Origin: Sphingomonas yunnanensis
Lineage (GTDB): Bacteria; Pseudomonadota; Alphaproteobacteria; Sphingomonadales; Sphingomonadaceae
Reading direction: 5' to 3'
Assembly: GCF_019898765.1 (NCBI RefSeq)
Contig: NZ_JAIOKB010000005.1
Coordinates: 124,001 to 188,000, forward strand
DNA length: 64,000 nt
Shown: one piece after another, positions 1 through 8,982 of the stretch
How positions within the stretch are numbered: position 1 is the stretch's first letter
Layout of the letters: each line of letters opens with the position of its first letter
Position numbers and translations under genes: made by a program
Notes under the pieces: generated by a model
What the model was told of the DNA's origin: nothing
The model's database searches: none
What the model saw: the letters and a program-made list of their open reading frames with translations, nothing else

Positions 1-1
1 C

Positions 2-334
2 GATGCCATGTGGGCGTCCGATGTGGCAGTCCTGCCAAGCCGCTTCGAAGGTTTCGCGATCAGCATGGTCGAGGCGATGGCGACGGGCCTCGTGCCGATC
101 CGCACGCCGGCGGGCGGTGCCACCGATCAGATCGTGGACGGTGAGACCGGCTATATCGTGCCGTTCGAGGACAGTGACGCGCTGGGCGCGGCGATCCTGG
201 CGCTGGCCGATCCCGTGCGACGAACCGAGTGGGCGACCCGCAACGCTGAGCGTGCCAGAAAGTTGTTCGGCATCGAGCCGATGGTGGAACAGATCATGGC
301 GCTCTATGGGCTATCGCCGGCTCGCGCTGACTGA
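2..334 (+). CDS. Glycosyltransferase family 4, C-terminal part (cut by window edge)
   Basis: The window opens inside this gene; 110 codons remain and end with TGA. What is left is the GT-B C-terminal nucleotide-sugar-binding half. The E-x7-E signature is visible (FEGFAISMVEAMATGLVPI), followed by a GGATDQIVDGETGYIVP segment typical of GT1/GT4 retaining transferases. The last helix carries the usual A-R-rich tail. It stands 38 bp before a glycan hydrolase gene on the same strand, which fits a role in assembling an extracellular polysaccharide repeat unit on the cytoplasmic face. The donor and acceptor sugars cannot be read from this fragment. Confidence 0.85.
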   Translation, partial: DAMWASDVAVLPSRFEGFAISMVEAMATGLVPIRTPAGGATDQIVDGETGYIVPFEDSDALGAAILALADPVRRTEWATRNAERARKLFGIEPMVEQIMALYGLSPARAD

Positions 335-372
335 ATCGAGAGACGTAGAGCGAGCGGGAACGGAGAGCGTCG

Positions 373-1749
373 ATGCGAATGAGGCGGGTGTTGGCCCTGG
401 GCACTGTGCCGGCGATCGCAGTAGCGGCGCTCGCGGCGCATGCGCTGTATCCGCAATCCCTGCCGACGACGTCGGTGCGGTTCGCGGCTCCTGGCGCCAC
501 CAGGTCTGTCGCCTATCAGCCGGCGCTGCTCGGCGCGACGACGCACTTCGGCATGGTACGCGACCTCGGCTACAACAATCCGGCACTCGCGGCGCGGCAG
601 CTGAGCCAGATCGGCGCCAACGCCTATCGTGATGGGCTGGTATGGGGCGCGTTCAGCTTCCCGGCCGGCGCGGCGCCACGGCTGGATCAGCGGCGCCGGG
701 TGCTCGACTTCATGCCCGTGGCGAACGCCCGCCCGCTGCTCGTCCTGGGTCTCGGCGGCGTCAAGATGGCGCCCCAGGGCATGCCATTCGACGATCAGCA
801 ACTCGGGCAATTTGCCGCCTATACCAAGACGATCGTGCAGCTGGGCCAGCGCTACGGCGCGATGTACGAGGTGTGGAACGAGTGGAACATGAAAGTAGGG
901 GACGCGCGCCCGGCTTTCTGGATCACGGGCCAGGGCAATCCCGCGGATCCCCGTGCGGCGGTCCACTACGCGGCGCTCGCCAAGGTGGCCGTCGCGGCGG
1001 TTAAATCGGTGAATCCGTCCGCCAAGGTGTTGGTCGGAGCGGTCGGCGTGGATGATGGATGGCAGTGGACCCAGGCGATGGTGCGCTACGGCGCCCTCGA
1101 GGGTGCCGACGGCGTCTCCGTGCATGTGTACAATCAGTGTCGACGCGATGAGCAGCGCAACGCGCCCGAGATGATCGATCGGCTTCAATCACTTCAGGAC
1201 ATGCTGCGGCGCGAGACCAAGCGCGCCAGTGTGCCGGTCTATGTCACCGAGTTCGGCTGGCCGACCACGGCCACCAAATGCGCCATCTCTCCCGAGCGCC
1301 AGGGATATAATCTCGCGCAGTACCTTCTGCAGTCGTCGACGCTGCCGTGGCTGCGCGGTTCCTGGATCTACGATCTCAAGGACATCGGCCAGAATCCCAA
1401 CGATATCGAAGACAATTTCGGCATCTATCGCCCCGACGACAGCGCCAAACCGTCGGCATGTTTCGTGCGCGAGTCGCGTTCGATCGTCTCGGCCGCTACG
1501 TCGGTGGAGCTGAAGAACCCTTTTCCCGGGATCTACGTGCTGCGCGCGGTCCTGCCCGATCGCCAGGTCGCGGCGGTGTGGACCAGCAACACCGTGCCGA
1601 CCGGGCACGTCACGCTCGAGGGGCAGCCCAAGGCGGCTCGGACGATGTGCGGCCAGGCGGCCGGCAAAGGTGCCTTGCCGATCACGCCCGAGCCGATCCT
1701 CGCCGATTATCCATCCGGGGGCGCCGTGACGGTGACCGTCTCGGGTTGA
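373..1749 (+). CDS. Exported clan GH-A glycoside hydrolase (GH39/GH5-like)
   Basis: This is a 458-residue protein with an N-terminal hydrophobic export or anchor segment (residues 5-25, basic start MRMRR). A TIM-barrel catalytic domain follows. Two motifs mark clan GH-A: VWNEWN near residue 172, supplying the acid/base glutamate, and VTEFGWPT near residue 293, supplying the nucleophile glutamate. The C-terminal 100 residues look like a small beta domain. It lies between a glycosyltransferase and an acetyltransferase gene, all on the same strand and 13-38 bp apart. Polymer trimming or turnover during exopolysaccharide export is therefore a reasonable inference. The substrate is unknown, and assignment to GH39 rather than GH5 is not certain. 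Confidence 0.8.
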   Translation: MRMRRVLALGTVPAIAVAALAAHALYPQSLPTTSVRFAAPGATRSVAYQPALLGATTHFGMVRDLGYNNPALAARQLSQIGANAYRDGLVWGAFSFPAGAAPRLDQRRRVLDFMPVANARPLLVLGLGGVKMAPQGMPFDDQQLGQFAAYTKTIVQLGQRYGAMYEVWNEWNMKVGDARPAFWITGQGNPADPRAAVHYAALAKVAVAAVKSVNPSAKVLVGAVGVDDGWQWTQAMVRYGALEGADGVSVHVYNQCRRDEQRNAPEMIDRLQSLQDMLRRETKRASVPVYVTEFGWPTTATKCAISPERQGYNLAQYLLQSSTLPWLRGSWIYDLKDIGQNPNDIEDNFGIYRPDDSAKPSACFVRESRSIVSAATSVELKNPFPGIYVLRAVLPDRQVAAVWTSNTVPTGHVTLEGQPKAARTMCGQAAGKGALPITPEPILADYPSGGAVTVTVSG

Positions 1750-1762
1750 CGGGCGCTACGGC

Positions 1763-2317
1763 ATGACACGGACGATCCGTTTCCGCGACATCGTGCGCGA
1801 GGACCTGTATGCGGCGACGGGGCACCGGCGCCTGCGCCGTGCGGTGACGGCTTTTCTCTTCATCCCGGGGTTCAGCACGATCCTGCTCCATCGGCTGGCG
1901 CTCCCGATGATCCGCACCCCGCTCGACAAGCTGGGTAATCTTATCTGGGCGTGGAATGTCCGGCGTAGTGGCTGCCACTTCCACCTCGACAGTGTGATCG
2001 CTCCCGGGTTGCGGTTACCGCATCCGGTGGCGGTGGTGATCGGTCAGGGCGTGACGGTCGGGCGCAACGTCACGCTCTATCAGTCGGTGACGATCGGCCG
2101 CTCGAAGAGCGAAGATTATCCCGTGATCGAGGATGACGTCATCATCTACCCGAACGCGGTCGTGATCGGCCCGATCCGCGTCGGCGAAGGCGCGGTGATC
2201 GGCGCGGGCTCGGTGGTGCTGCGCGACGTGCCCGCGGGCGCCGTCGTCGCGGGCAATCCCGCGCGCATCCTCAAGCTGCCAGACCCGTCCGATGCGGCGC
2301 TGCCGGGGGTTCAGTGA
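1763..2317 (+). CDS. Serine acetyltransferase-like hexapeptide-repeat acetyltransferase
   Basis: A 184-residue protein with a helical N-terminal part (residues 1-70) followed by left-handed beta-helix hexapeptide repeats (about 75-175). The core HPVAVVIGQGVTVGRNVTLYQSVTIG resembles the CysE/EpsC type of O-acetyltransferase, which uses acetyl-CoA. The catalytic His of the HP-x-G-x-VIG-type motif appears to be that of PHPVAVVIGQG. The gene is 13 bp downstream of the GH-A hydrolase. It is more likely to decorate a polysaccharide or sugar precursor than to make O-acetylserine, because many exopolysaccharide loci carry such CysE-like copies. The acceptor is not readable from sequence. Confidence 0.75.
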   Translation: MTRTIRFRDIVREDLYAATGHRRLRRAVTAFLFIPGFSTILLHRLALPMIRTPLDKLGNLIWAWNVRRSGCHFHLDSVIAPGLRLPHPVAVVIGQGVTVGRNVTLYQSVTIGRSKSEDYPVIEDDVIIYPNAVVIGPIRVGEGAVIGAGSVVLRDVPAGAVVAGNPARILKLPDPSDAALPGVQ

Positions 2318-2323
2318 CCGACA

Positions 2324-3685
2324 TCAGGTAAACAGCGCGATCGGTCCACGCCCGGCGGTCGACCAAGTCGACCAGTTCGGCACGACATAGGGCATGTCCG
2401 CGTCCGCGACGCCGTGCCAGCGCAGGATCGCCCCGATATACTCCTCCTGCGCCATGGTCGGCAGGAAGCGGCCTTCCCAGCTGATATCGTCGGCCCCGCC
2501 GAGCGTCGGATCGGGATAGCGGCCGAATACGCCGCGCGCGGCCACGCCGCCGCCGATCACCAGATGATTGCTGCCCCAGGCATGGTCGCAGCCATATTGA
2601 GCGTTGCCCTTGAAGGTGCGGCCGAAGTCGCTCATCGTGAAGGCCGTGACGTTGCTGGCCAGTGCCAAACCGTCCATCGCATTGTAGAAGGCATAGAGCG
2701 CCAGCGCGAGATCCTTCAGGAGTGCGGCATGCTTGCCGGCGACTGGATTGCCCGCCGTCACTTGGTTATCGTGCGTGTCATATCCGCCCTGAGACACGAA
2801 GAACGTTTGTCGCGCGTGTCCCAGCGTGCCATGCGCCTCGATCATGCGGGCCACACGCTTGAGCTGGTTGGCGAGGTCGGAGGTCAGCGCGGCGCCCGTG
2901 TCAGGGTCGACGAAATTGCTATCGATCGCGCTGCTCGCACCGAGCACAGCGGCGGTCGCGCCGGTCATCTGATAGGCGTCATTGTAGGTGCCGGCGGTCG
3001 CCTCGCTCAACGCGCCCAGTCCTGATCCAGCGGCGAAGGACGCCAACGCCGCATCGATCGCGCTGCTGCCGGACGCGATCCGGCTGAGCGAACCGGCCGC
3101 GGGCAGCACCACCGCCCTCGCGTTCTGGCCGATCAGCGCGATGTTGTTGCCGGCGAACGACATCAGCGGAGGTACGCCGCCGGCGGCGATACGGTCGTTC
3201 AATCGGCCCATGAAGCCGTCGTCGTTCTTGGAGCGGGCACGCAACCCCTGCCAATGTTCCTGCTCGTCGGCATGGCTCATCAGATTGGTCGGACGCAGAT
3301 CGGGACGTTGCAGGTACGTCACCTTGTCGAGCGGTGCGGCGAGTGTACCGGTGTTGAGCACGACGGACATCGCGCCGCGATCCCAGAGCTGCGCGAGGCG
3401 TCCCATCGCCCCGTGCAGGCCGAAGTTGGTTCCTGACAGGGGTGCCAGTGCGCTCGGTGGTAAGGCAACGGTGCCGCGCGAGGCAAGATAGGCGCCGTAA
3501 GTGGCTGGATCAGTCGGAACAACCATGTTCCAGCCGTCATTGCCGCCGAACAGGAAGACTCCCACCATGGCGCGGTAACCGCTGGTGGAGGTACCGAAGG
3601 CGGCGGAGCGGCCGAACATGCCGATGGTGGCGGCTGCGCCGGTGTTGATCGCCATGCGGTGGAAGTGGCGTCGGGTGATCGACAT
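2324..3685 (-). CDS. DUF1501 family protein with Tat-type signal
   Basis: A 453-residue member of the DUF1501 family (sulfatase/alkaline-phosphatase-like fold, no settled biochemical role). The N-terminus SITRRHFHRM followed by a small-residue hydrophobic stretch is a twin-arginine signal, so the protein is expected to fold in the cytoplasm before export. Family landmarks include GVFLFGGNDGWNMVVP near residue 45, and TMSDFGRTF and DHAWGSNHLVIGG near residues 350-375. It follows the DUF1800 gene by 11 bp on the same strand; these two families are known to be paired in many bacteria. The product could modify or bind extracellular polymer, but no function is established. Confidence 0.85.
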   Translation of the reverse strand: MSITRRHFHRMAINTGAAATIGMFGRSAAFGTSTSGYRAMVGVFLFGGNDGWNMVVPTDPATYGAYLASRGTVALPPSALAPLSGTNFGLHGAMGRLAQLWDRGAMSVVLNTGTLAAPLDKVTYLQRPDLRPTNLMSHADEQEHWQGLRARSKNDDGFMGRLNDRIAAGGVPPLMSFAGNNIALIGQNARAVVLPAAGSLSRIASGSSAIDAALASFAAGSGLGALSEATAGTYNDAYQMTGATAAVLGASSAIDSNFVDPDTGAALTSDLANQLKRVARMIEAHGTLGHARQTFFVSQGGYDTHDNQVTAGNPVAGKHAALLKDLALALYAFYNAMDGLALASNVTAFTMSDFGRTFKGNAQYGCDHAWGSNHLVIGGGVAARGVFGRYPDPTLGGADDISWEGRFLPTMAQEEYIGAILRWHGVADADMPYVVPNWSTWSTAGRGPIALFT

Positions 3686-3696
3686 GCTGGCGGTCC

Positions 3697-5805
3697 TTAG
3701 CGATCGACGAGGAAGTTGGGGCTGGACGCGGCGATATAGAGCGCGACCTGCGCGCGCTTGTGCGCCTGAACGGTGGCATTGCTGTTGCGGACGGACAGGA
3801 TAGCGCTGCGCAGCGCGCCTCGCTGCGCGTCGTTGGCGGAGTTGTTGAGCAGCAGTAGGTTCACCATCGCGACTAGGCGATCGGGGTCGTCGCTGATCGC
3901 CTCCCAGCCCTGCCAGTTCGGCTGCGAGCCGGTGAACCGCGGCAGCCCCATGTCAAAGTTCCACTCGCCCCGATTGGCTTCCCCAAGGATCGTCCAATTG
4001 TAGACGAGGTTGTGAATCCAGGTCGCGTTCCCCGCCGATAGTAGCTTGGATGCGGGGCTCACCAGCGCGGGTTGGCCCGCCAGCGGATAGTCGGCGGGGT
4101 AGAAATTGAACACCGATGGTGCCCCGAAGACGGGCTGTCCCAAGTTCGCGTCGCGTTGGACGAAGGCGACTCCATCCGTCGCGAGACCGATGGCTCGTGC
4201 CACTCCGGTCATCACGAGCACAGGCTCCTTGACCTTGCCCGCGTCGGCGCCGCGCGGTTCGTCACCGCGCGCCTCGGGGTCAAGCAGTATCGCGCGCACC
4301 ACCGCCCTAAGGTCGCCGCGCACGCCGGATCCGTTGTCGGCGAAGACGGCGGCGATGCGCCCGACATAAGCAGACGTAGGATTGGATTTGACGAGATGCT
4401 GGATCAACAGCTTGGCAAGACGCGGCGGTGTGGAGGAGTGGTTGAACGCCGCGGTCGCGACGATCCGCACGCTGTCTGCCGGCGTTGCCCCCGCAGGCAC
4501 AGTGGTGGTCAGGAACGTCTTGGTGTCGCTATCGTAACGATTCGCGCCTGCCGGCACCATCGGCAGCGAGAGATCGTTGCCGGTCCAATCGCTGCGTCCT
4601 CCGCTCTTCGCGTAGGTCCAGCCGGTCAGCGCGCGCGCGATGCCGCGGATGTCATCGGGCGTATAGGCCGGCATCGTCGCGCCGGTCGCATCCAACCGTG
4701 GCGTGCCGTCAGCGTTGAGCTGAACAGGTCCGCTGCTGAACAGCTGGAGCAGCTCGCGCGCGTAATTCTCCGATGGCGCTATCCGACTGCTGTCGGCCAT
4801 GGAGAGATAGCGTCCCATGAAGCCGTGAAGCGTCACGTTGTACAGCAGGTCGCCATAGTTGCCGAACGCATTGTCCAGCAGCAGCTGCTCGTAGGAGGCT
4901 AGACCCGCGGTCGCGTCGCCGCCGTTCGACACCACGAGGATCTGCGACAGAGCGAAAGCGACCCGCTGGCGAAGCTGGTCCGGGGCCATCGTGGCGTCGG
5001 CGTAGAAGCGCGCGGCGACCCGATTGCGCGAGAAATGGATCGAGGCGCATTTCGGCACCGCGGTGTTGTTGGTGCAGAACTCGGCCGGCACCCACTCGAT
5101 CAGATCCTTGTAGGTGCTGCCGCGCAGCGTGAACTGCTCGTCGATCCAGCCCGGGATGCCGAGCTCGGCGATGCGGCTCACCACCTGCGGTGTCGGGCCG
5201 AAGGTGGCCTGTCGCGCGAGCCGCACGACGTCGGGGGGGATCGCCGCCGCGCCCGCGGCGCTCAGCACCGGTGCGCGGAAGCCGGTCAGCCCCGTGCTCC
5301 ACGGCGTGCTGCCGCCGTCGGCCGTGAACAGCGCGAGGAAGCGCCAGAAGGCATCGATGATGGTGTTGCCGAGATCCGTGACCAGGCCGGCGAGATAGGA
5401 GAAGCCGCCGGCGGGCTGATCGGTGGCAGGGGCCGAGGCGCTGGGGAGCGGCGCAGGCGTCGCCGCCGGGCTGGGCGTGGGCGTGACGACGATGATCTCG
5501 CCGCTGCCACTGCCGCTGCTCTGGGTCGGCGTCGATGTCGGGGCGGGAGTCGCCGACGGGGCCGGCGTCGGCGTGACGATCACGATCGCGCCGTCGCTCG
5601 CGGTGGGTGCGGGCGTCGGCGTCACGGTCGGTCCGGAGCTCGCCGGGGGCAGCGTGGGCGTCGGCGTCGGGCTCGGCGCCGGCACGACCACGACGGGCAC
5701 GGGGGTCGCGGATGAACCCGCGCCGCCGCCGCCGCCGCCGCAGCTCGCCAGCGCCAGAGCAGCGCAGGCCGTCAGCAAATGATATCGTGTTCGTGCGCTC
5801 GACAC
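3697..5805 (-). CDS. DUF1800 family lipoprotein with Pro/Thr-rich tether
   Basis: A 702-residue protein starting at GTG. Residues 1-22 form a lipoprotein signal ending at ALASC, so the cysteine is probably lipidated. A poly-glycine run and about 100 residues of PTPTP/APSATP linker follow. The DUF1800 domain begins near residue 190 (RLARQATFGPTPQVV) and runs to the C-terminus; YARELLQLFSSGPV and FNHSSTPPRLAKLLIQHLV are recognisable family segments. It is the first gene of a two-gene unit with DUF1501. The architecture suggests a surface- or membrane-tethered domain held away from the lipid. No enzymatic activity is assigned to the family. The same signal-polyG-PTPTP layout recurs in the DUF1996 gene at 10201-11496. 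Confidence 0.85.
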   Translation of the reverse strand: MSSARTRYHLLTACAALALASCGGGGGGAGSSATPVPVVVVPAPSPTPTPTLPPASSGPTVTPTPAPTASDGAIVIVTPTPAPSATPAPTSTPTQSSGSGSGEIIVVTPTPSPAATPAPLPSASAPATDQPAGGFSYLAGLVTDLGNTIIDAFWRFLALFTADGGSTPWSTGLTGFRAPVLSAAGAAAIPPDVVRLARQATFGPTPQVVSRIAELGIPGWIDEQFTLRGSTYKDLIEWVPAEFCTNNTAVPKCASIHFSRNRVAARFYADATMAPDQLRQRVAFALSQILVVSNGGDATAGLASYEQLLLDNAFGNYGDLLYNVTLHGFMGRYLSMADSSRIAPSENYARELLQLFSSGPVQLNADGTPRLDATGATMPAYTPDDIRGIARALTGWTYAKSGGRSDWTGNDLSLPMVPAGANRYDSDTKTFLTTTVPAGATPADSVRIVATAAFNHSSTPPRLAKLLIQHLVKSNPTSAYVGRIAAVFADNGSGVRGDLRAVVRAILLDPEARGDEPRGADAGKVKEPVLVMTGVARAIGLATDGVAFVQRDANLGQPVFGAPSVFNFYPADYPLAGQPALVSPASKLLSAGNATWIHNLVYNWTILGEANRGEWNFDMGLPRFTGSQPNWQGWEAISDDPDRLVAMVNLLLLNNSANDAQRGALRSAILSVRNSNATVQAHKRAQVALYIAASSPNFLVDR

Positions 5806-5988
5806 GCCGGCCCCGCCAAGTTCATTGATCTGGAAGTCGCGCGGTAACCGCGCTGCCAGATCAATAACCGGGCGTGCTAAAGACCGAGTTAACGGGGATC
5901 GTCTGACTCATCGACGCGACCAGAACGACGGAACGGTGCCGCCCCTTGGGCGACACCGTCCGTACTCGACTTTAACTATCGGGTAAGG

Positions 5989-6678
5989 TCAGTAGGATCC
6001 GCGCTGGAACAGAACGCTGGGTACCGTGTACGCCATGATCTTGACGTTCATCGCGCAGGAGCGCGCGCGGCTGTAGGTCACGTCATAGGCGACGCGGCGA
6101 CGATAGGACACGTCGTTGCGACCGCCGACCTGCCACAGGCCGGTGATGCCCGGGCGCACCGCGCAATAATGCTCGAAGTAGCGACCGTAGCGCGCGATCT
6201 CGCCGACCACGATCGGGCGCGGCCCGACCAGGCTCATCTCGCCGCGCACCACGTTGATCAGCTGCGGCAGCTCGTCGAGGCTGGTCTTCCGCAGGAACTT
6301 GCCGATGCCGATCACGCGGGGATCGTCGCGCAGCTTATGGTCGCGCTCCCACTCCTCGCGCGCCTCGGCGCTGGTCTCGAGCAGTTGGCGCAGCCGCGCG
6401 TCGGCGTCGACCACCATCGAGCGGAACTTCAGGCACGGGAAGGCGCGGCCACCGCGCCCGATGCGCTGGTGCGCGAAGATGATCGGGCCGGGATCCAGGA
6501 TATAGATGATCGCCGCGATGATCAGCATCAGCGGCGCCAGGATGATCAGCGCGGTCAGCGCGATCGTCACGTCGAGCGCGCGGCTCGCCATGTCGTCGAC
6601 CCGACGCAGGTTGAACCCGTCCTCGCGGGGATCCACGTCGCTGCTGGGCACCGACGCGGTGATGGTCGCTTCATGCAC
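5989..6678 (-). CDS. Undecaprenyl-phosphate sugar phosphotransferase (short PHPT type)
   Basis: A 229-residue bacterial sugar transferase of the ExoY/WcaJ C-terminal type. One hydrophobic N-terminal helix (about residues 35-60) is followed by the cytosolic catalytic region: PGPIIFAHQRIGRGG, FRSMVVDAD, LRKTSLDELPQLINV, MSLVGPRP and RPGITGLWQVGGRN are all present. Enzymes of this class move a sugar-1-phosphate from a nucleotide sugar to undecaprenyl phosphate, the first committed step of repeat-unit synthesis. It starts at GTG 9 nt after a GGGAG Shine-Dalgarno and is monocistronic, with an AT-richer 290-bp upstream gap likely to hold its promoter. The long form with extra TM helices is not present here. 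Confidence 0.92.
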   Translation of the reverse strand: MHEATITASVPSSDVDPREDGFNLRRVDDMASRALDVTIALTALIILAPLMLIIAAIIYILDPGPIIFAHQRIGRGGRAFPCLKFRSMVVDADARLRQLLETSAEAREEWERDHKLRDDPRVIGIGKFLRKTSLDELPQLINVVRGEMSLVGPRPIVVGEIARYGRYFEHYCAVRPGITGLWQVGGRNDVSYRRRVAYDVTYSRARSCAMNVKIMAYTVPSVLFQRGSY

Positions 6679-6972
6679 GAAGATCGCTCCCTGACGATAC
6701 GCTGCAACGCAACATTAGGTTATTTGGCTGTTAATGTAACCCTGAAGATGCAGCGGCTCGTCTCGAATCCGGGATTGATCGTCGCAGCCTGTACCGATGC
6801 GGTACGGTCAAGCATCAGCAATCAGTAGTAAAAGCCTACTGGTCCTGCGGTTTTTTCCAATGGCTCGGAAATGCGGGCAGCATAGGTGACGGTCGCGAGC
6901 CACCGACACGACCCGTGTTCCGGCGGCGCGACCAAGTGCGCGAAGGGAGTAATCCTGCTGCGCTGCGGTGGA

Positions 6973-7440
6973 TCAGAAGAGGGCTACCGCGACCCGCGCG
7001 ATCAGTGCCCAGAGCAGCGCCGAGCTGCCGACGATCACGCCGAGCCGCACTGCGCCGGGGAGTTTCTGGATCTCGGGCTCGGCGAAAGGCGCTTCCAGCG
7101 GGGCGGAGGAGGTGAGCTGGATCACGGTGTCGGTGCGGAACGCGCTCGCCACCACGGCATGGCTGACCGGCTCGGCGAACTCGCAGCCGTATCCGCCCGG
7201 TATCTGGCGCACCACGCGCGCCATGGCGCGGCCGTGGCCCGCGAGACCGATCGTCACCGTGCTGCCGATCGCGAGGCGCGAGTCGGTGGTGACGCTGAAG
7301 CCCGTCTCCGACAGATCGTCGACGTAGACGTCGTGCGCGCCACGATCGCCGCGCAGCGTCGACGGCTGGTTGATCGCCTGGCGCTCGGCACCGCGGCGAT
7401 CGTCATTGTCCTCGTTCACCATCACCGCGTGGAGCAGCAT
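6973..7440 (-). CDS. PilZ domain protein with C-terminal membrane helix
   Basis: A 155-residue protein. Its PilZ domain occupies residues 15-110 and keeps both cyclic-di-GMP contact motifs: RxxxR (in DRRGAERQ) and D-x-S-x-x-G (DLSETGF). The last 30 residues form a hydrophobic helix (LGVIVGSSALLWALIARVAV), suggesting membrane attachment. c-di-GMP receptors next to exopolysaccharide genes often tune polymer synthesis or export, and the neighbouring sugar transferase makes that plausible here. It is transcribed in the same direction as that gene but separated from it by about 290 bp, so it probably has its own promoter. Confidence 0.85.
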   Translation of the reverse strand: MLLHAVMVNEDNDDRRGAERQAINQPSTLRGDRGAHDVYVDDLSETGFSVTTDSRLAIGSTVTIGLAGHGRAMARVVRQIPGGYGCEFAEPVSHAVVASAFRTDTVIQLTSSAPLEAPFAEPEIQKLPGAVRLGVIVGSSALLWALIARVAVALF

Positions 7441-7588
7441 TGTCGCACCCTTTCGATCAGCTGCGCGAGGATTAGCGGTGACGCACCTACTATCGAGTTA
7501 ACCGACGCGGTCCGATCGGGGCCGAAGAGGCGGATTCCGCGGCTTTTCCGCCTATCGTGGTAAACGCGCCGTAAGCCACGACGCGCGG

Positions 7589-8869
7589 TCAGCGCATCGC
7601 CACGCCATGCTGCATCCCGGCATGCGGGTCGGCGCCCGCGGCGGCGGGGGGGCGATCGGGCACCGGCACCGAATGGGGCTTGGCGACCCAGGCGAAGGGC
7701 GTCACCTGGCGCAGCTGCTTGCCGTTGCCGAGGTCGCCGCCGTGGCAGTTAAGCAGTTTGTCGATGCAATTGTCGGTCCACTGACGCAGCGTCGAATCGT
7801 CCCAGGCGCCGAACCAATCGGCGTGGAAGGTCGTGCCGGGTACCCGCATCGTGCCGTTGGCGCCGGGCATCTCGTCCGACGAGAGATGCCAGGTCGGGCG
7901 CGTCCCGTCCCACGCGCCGCTGCGGTCGAGCGTGGCGTCGACCGTGTACCACGAACCCATGGTGAAGGTCGGGATCACGACCGGGTGGGTGAATGGGCAA
8001 TGTTCCTTGCCGTTGGTCCATTGCGGATAGGCGACGTGCGCGCGGTGATCGGGGCTGTCGAGTCGCTTGCCGTCCCAGCAGCTGGGCGCGTTGATGATCG
8101 CACCCAGCTGGGCGCCGGGCGGGCAGACCTTCGCCACCTCGACCAGCGTGGCGTGATGCCCCTCGGTCGCCCCGGGGCCCTGGCAGTTGAAATAGCTGGC
8201 GCCGGTCGCGGGTGCGTCGGGGTGGACCATGTCGAAGCCGAACACGAAGCGCAGCCCGCGCGGCAGCGCGACGCAGGCGGCGCGCACGCGGTTGCACTCC
8301 GGATCGGTGTTGGGCCGGCGCTTGTAGTAGATCGAGACGAAGTCGGGGCGGATCACCTGGCCGCGCCCGTTGAGCATCGCCGGCATCCAATAGGCCGAGC
8401 GGTTGAGCCGGTTCATGCAGGTGCTGTCGCCGCTGCGGCGCAGGCTGGCATAGGTCGAGTGGGCGTCGGCCGCGGTGTTGCCGAAGAACTGGTGGAGATG
8501 CGACTGGCCCGGCTTGCCGGGATAGAGGATCGGATCGTCGAAGCGCAGCTGCCCCGCCGTGCAGATGAAGCGGAAGGCGCCGACGACGTCGGGCGCGGCG
8601 CTCTGCGGGATCGCGCCGGGCGGGCCGCTCTCGTGCGACACCATGATGCCGCTGGCCGAGTCGAAGTTGCTCGCTACCGCGGGCTCCTCGCCCTCGGGGC
8701 CGCGGGCGGCCTCGCGCGGTGGGGCGAGATCGCCGGTGCCCCCCATCTTGCCCTTCGCCTGCTGGGTCGCCGGCGCGGCGGGACGGTCGGCCTGCGCCGC
8801 GCCGGCCAGCGCCAGCGCCACCAGCAGCGTCCCGATCCAGCCTCGATGTCCGCTCGTCCGCACCCGCAT
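7589..8869 (-). CDS. DUF1996 domain exported protein (copy 1)
   Basis: A 426-residue secreted protein. ATG at 8869 is chosen over a GTG one codon upstream because it follows GGAGG and gives MRVRTSGHRGWIGTLL, a clean signal peptide ending near AQA. The DUF1996 domain covers about residues 95-400. Conserved elements are GAPDVVGAFRFICTAGQL, the histidine motif SHLHQFFGN, NRSAYWMPAMLNG, DFVSIYYKRRP, TFHADWFGAWDD and LLNCHGGDLGNG. DUF1996 occurs in fungi and bacteria and has no assigned activity; the paired His and many Trp/Tyr suggest a metal or carbohydrate site (inference). Two further paralogues are in this window. It lies downstream of the PEP-CTERM gene on the same strand. Confidence 0.85.
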   Translation of the reverse strand: MRVRTSGHRGWIGTLLVALALAGAAQADRPAAPATQQAKGKMGGTGDLAPPREAARGPEGEEPAVASNFDSASGIMVSHESGPPGAIPQSAAPDVVGAFRFICTAGQLRFDDPILYPGKPGQSHLHQFFGNTAADAHSTYASLRRSGDSTCMNRLNRSAYWMPAMLNGRGQVIRPDFVSIYYKRRPNTDPECNRVRAACVALPRGLRFVFGFDMVHPDAPATGASYFNCQGPGATEGHHATLVEVAKVCPPGAQLGAIINAPSCWDGKRLDSPDHRAHVAYPQWTNGKEHCPFTHPVVIPTFTMGSWYTVDATLDRSGAWDGTRPTWHLSSDEMPGANGTMRVPGTTFHADWFGAWDDSTLRQWTDNCIDKLLNCHGGDLGNGKQLRQVTPFAWVAKPHSVPVPDRPPAAAGADPHAGMQHGVAMR

Positions 8870-8982
8870 CACGCCTCCGTCACTCGTCGCGGATCATACA
8901 TCAGGCCAGCGCGCGGCGCACGCGAAAGGGGCCGGTCGCTCGCGCGGCCGGCCCCTTCACTGTCCCTATCGGGAACGCGCGA

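Noticed and set aside
5400..5760. Tandem GTCGGCGT-like repeats as a CRISPR or satellite
   Set aside because: They encode the Pro/Thr/Ser/Ala linker of the DUF1800 lipoprotein; there are no unique spacers of constant length.
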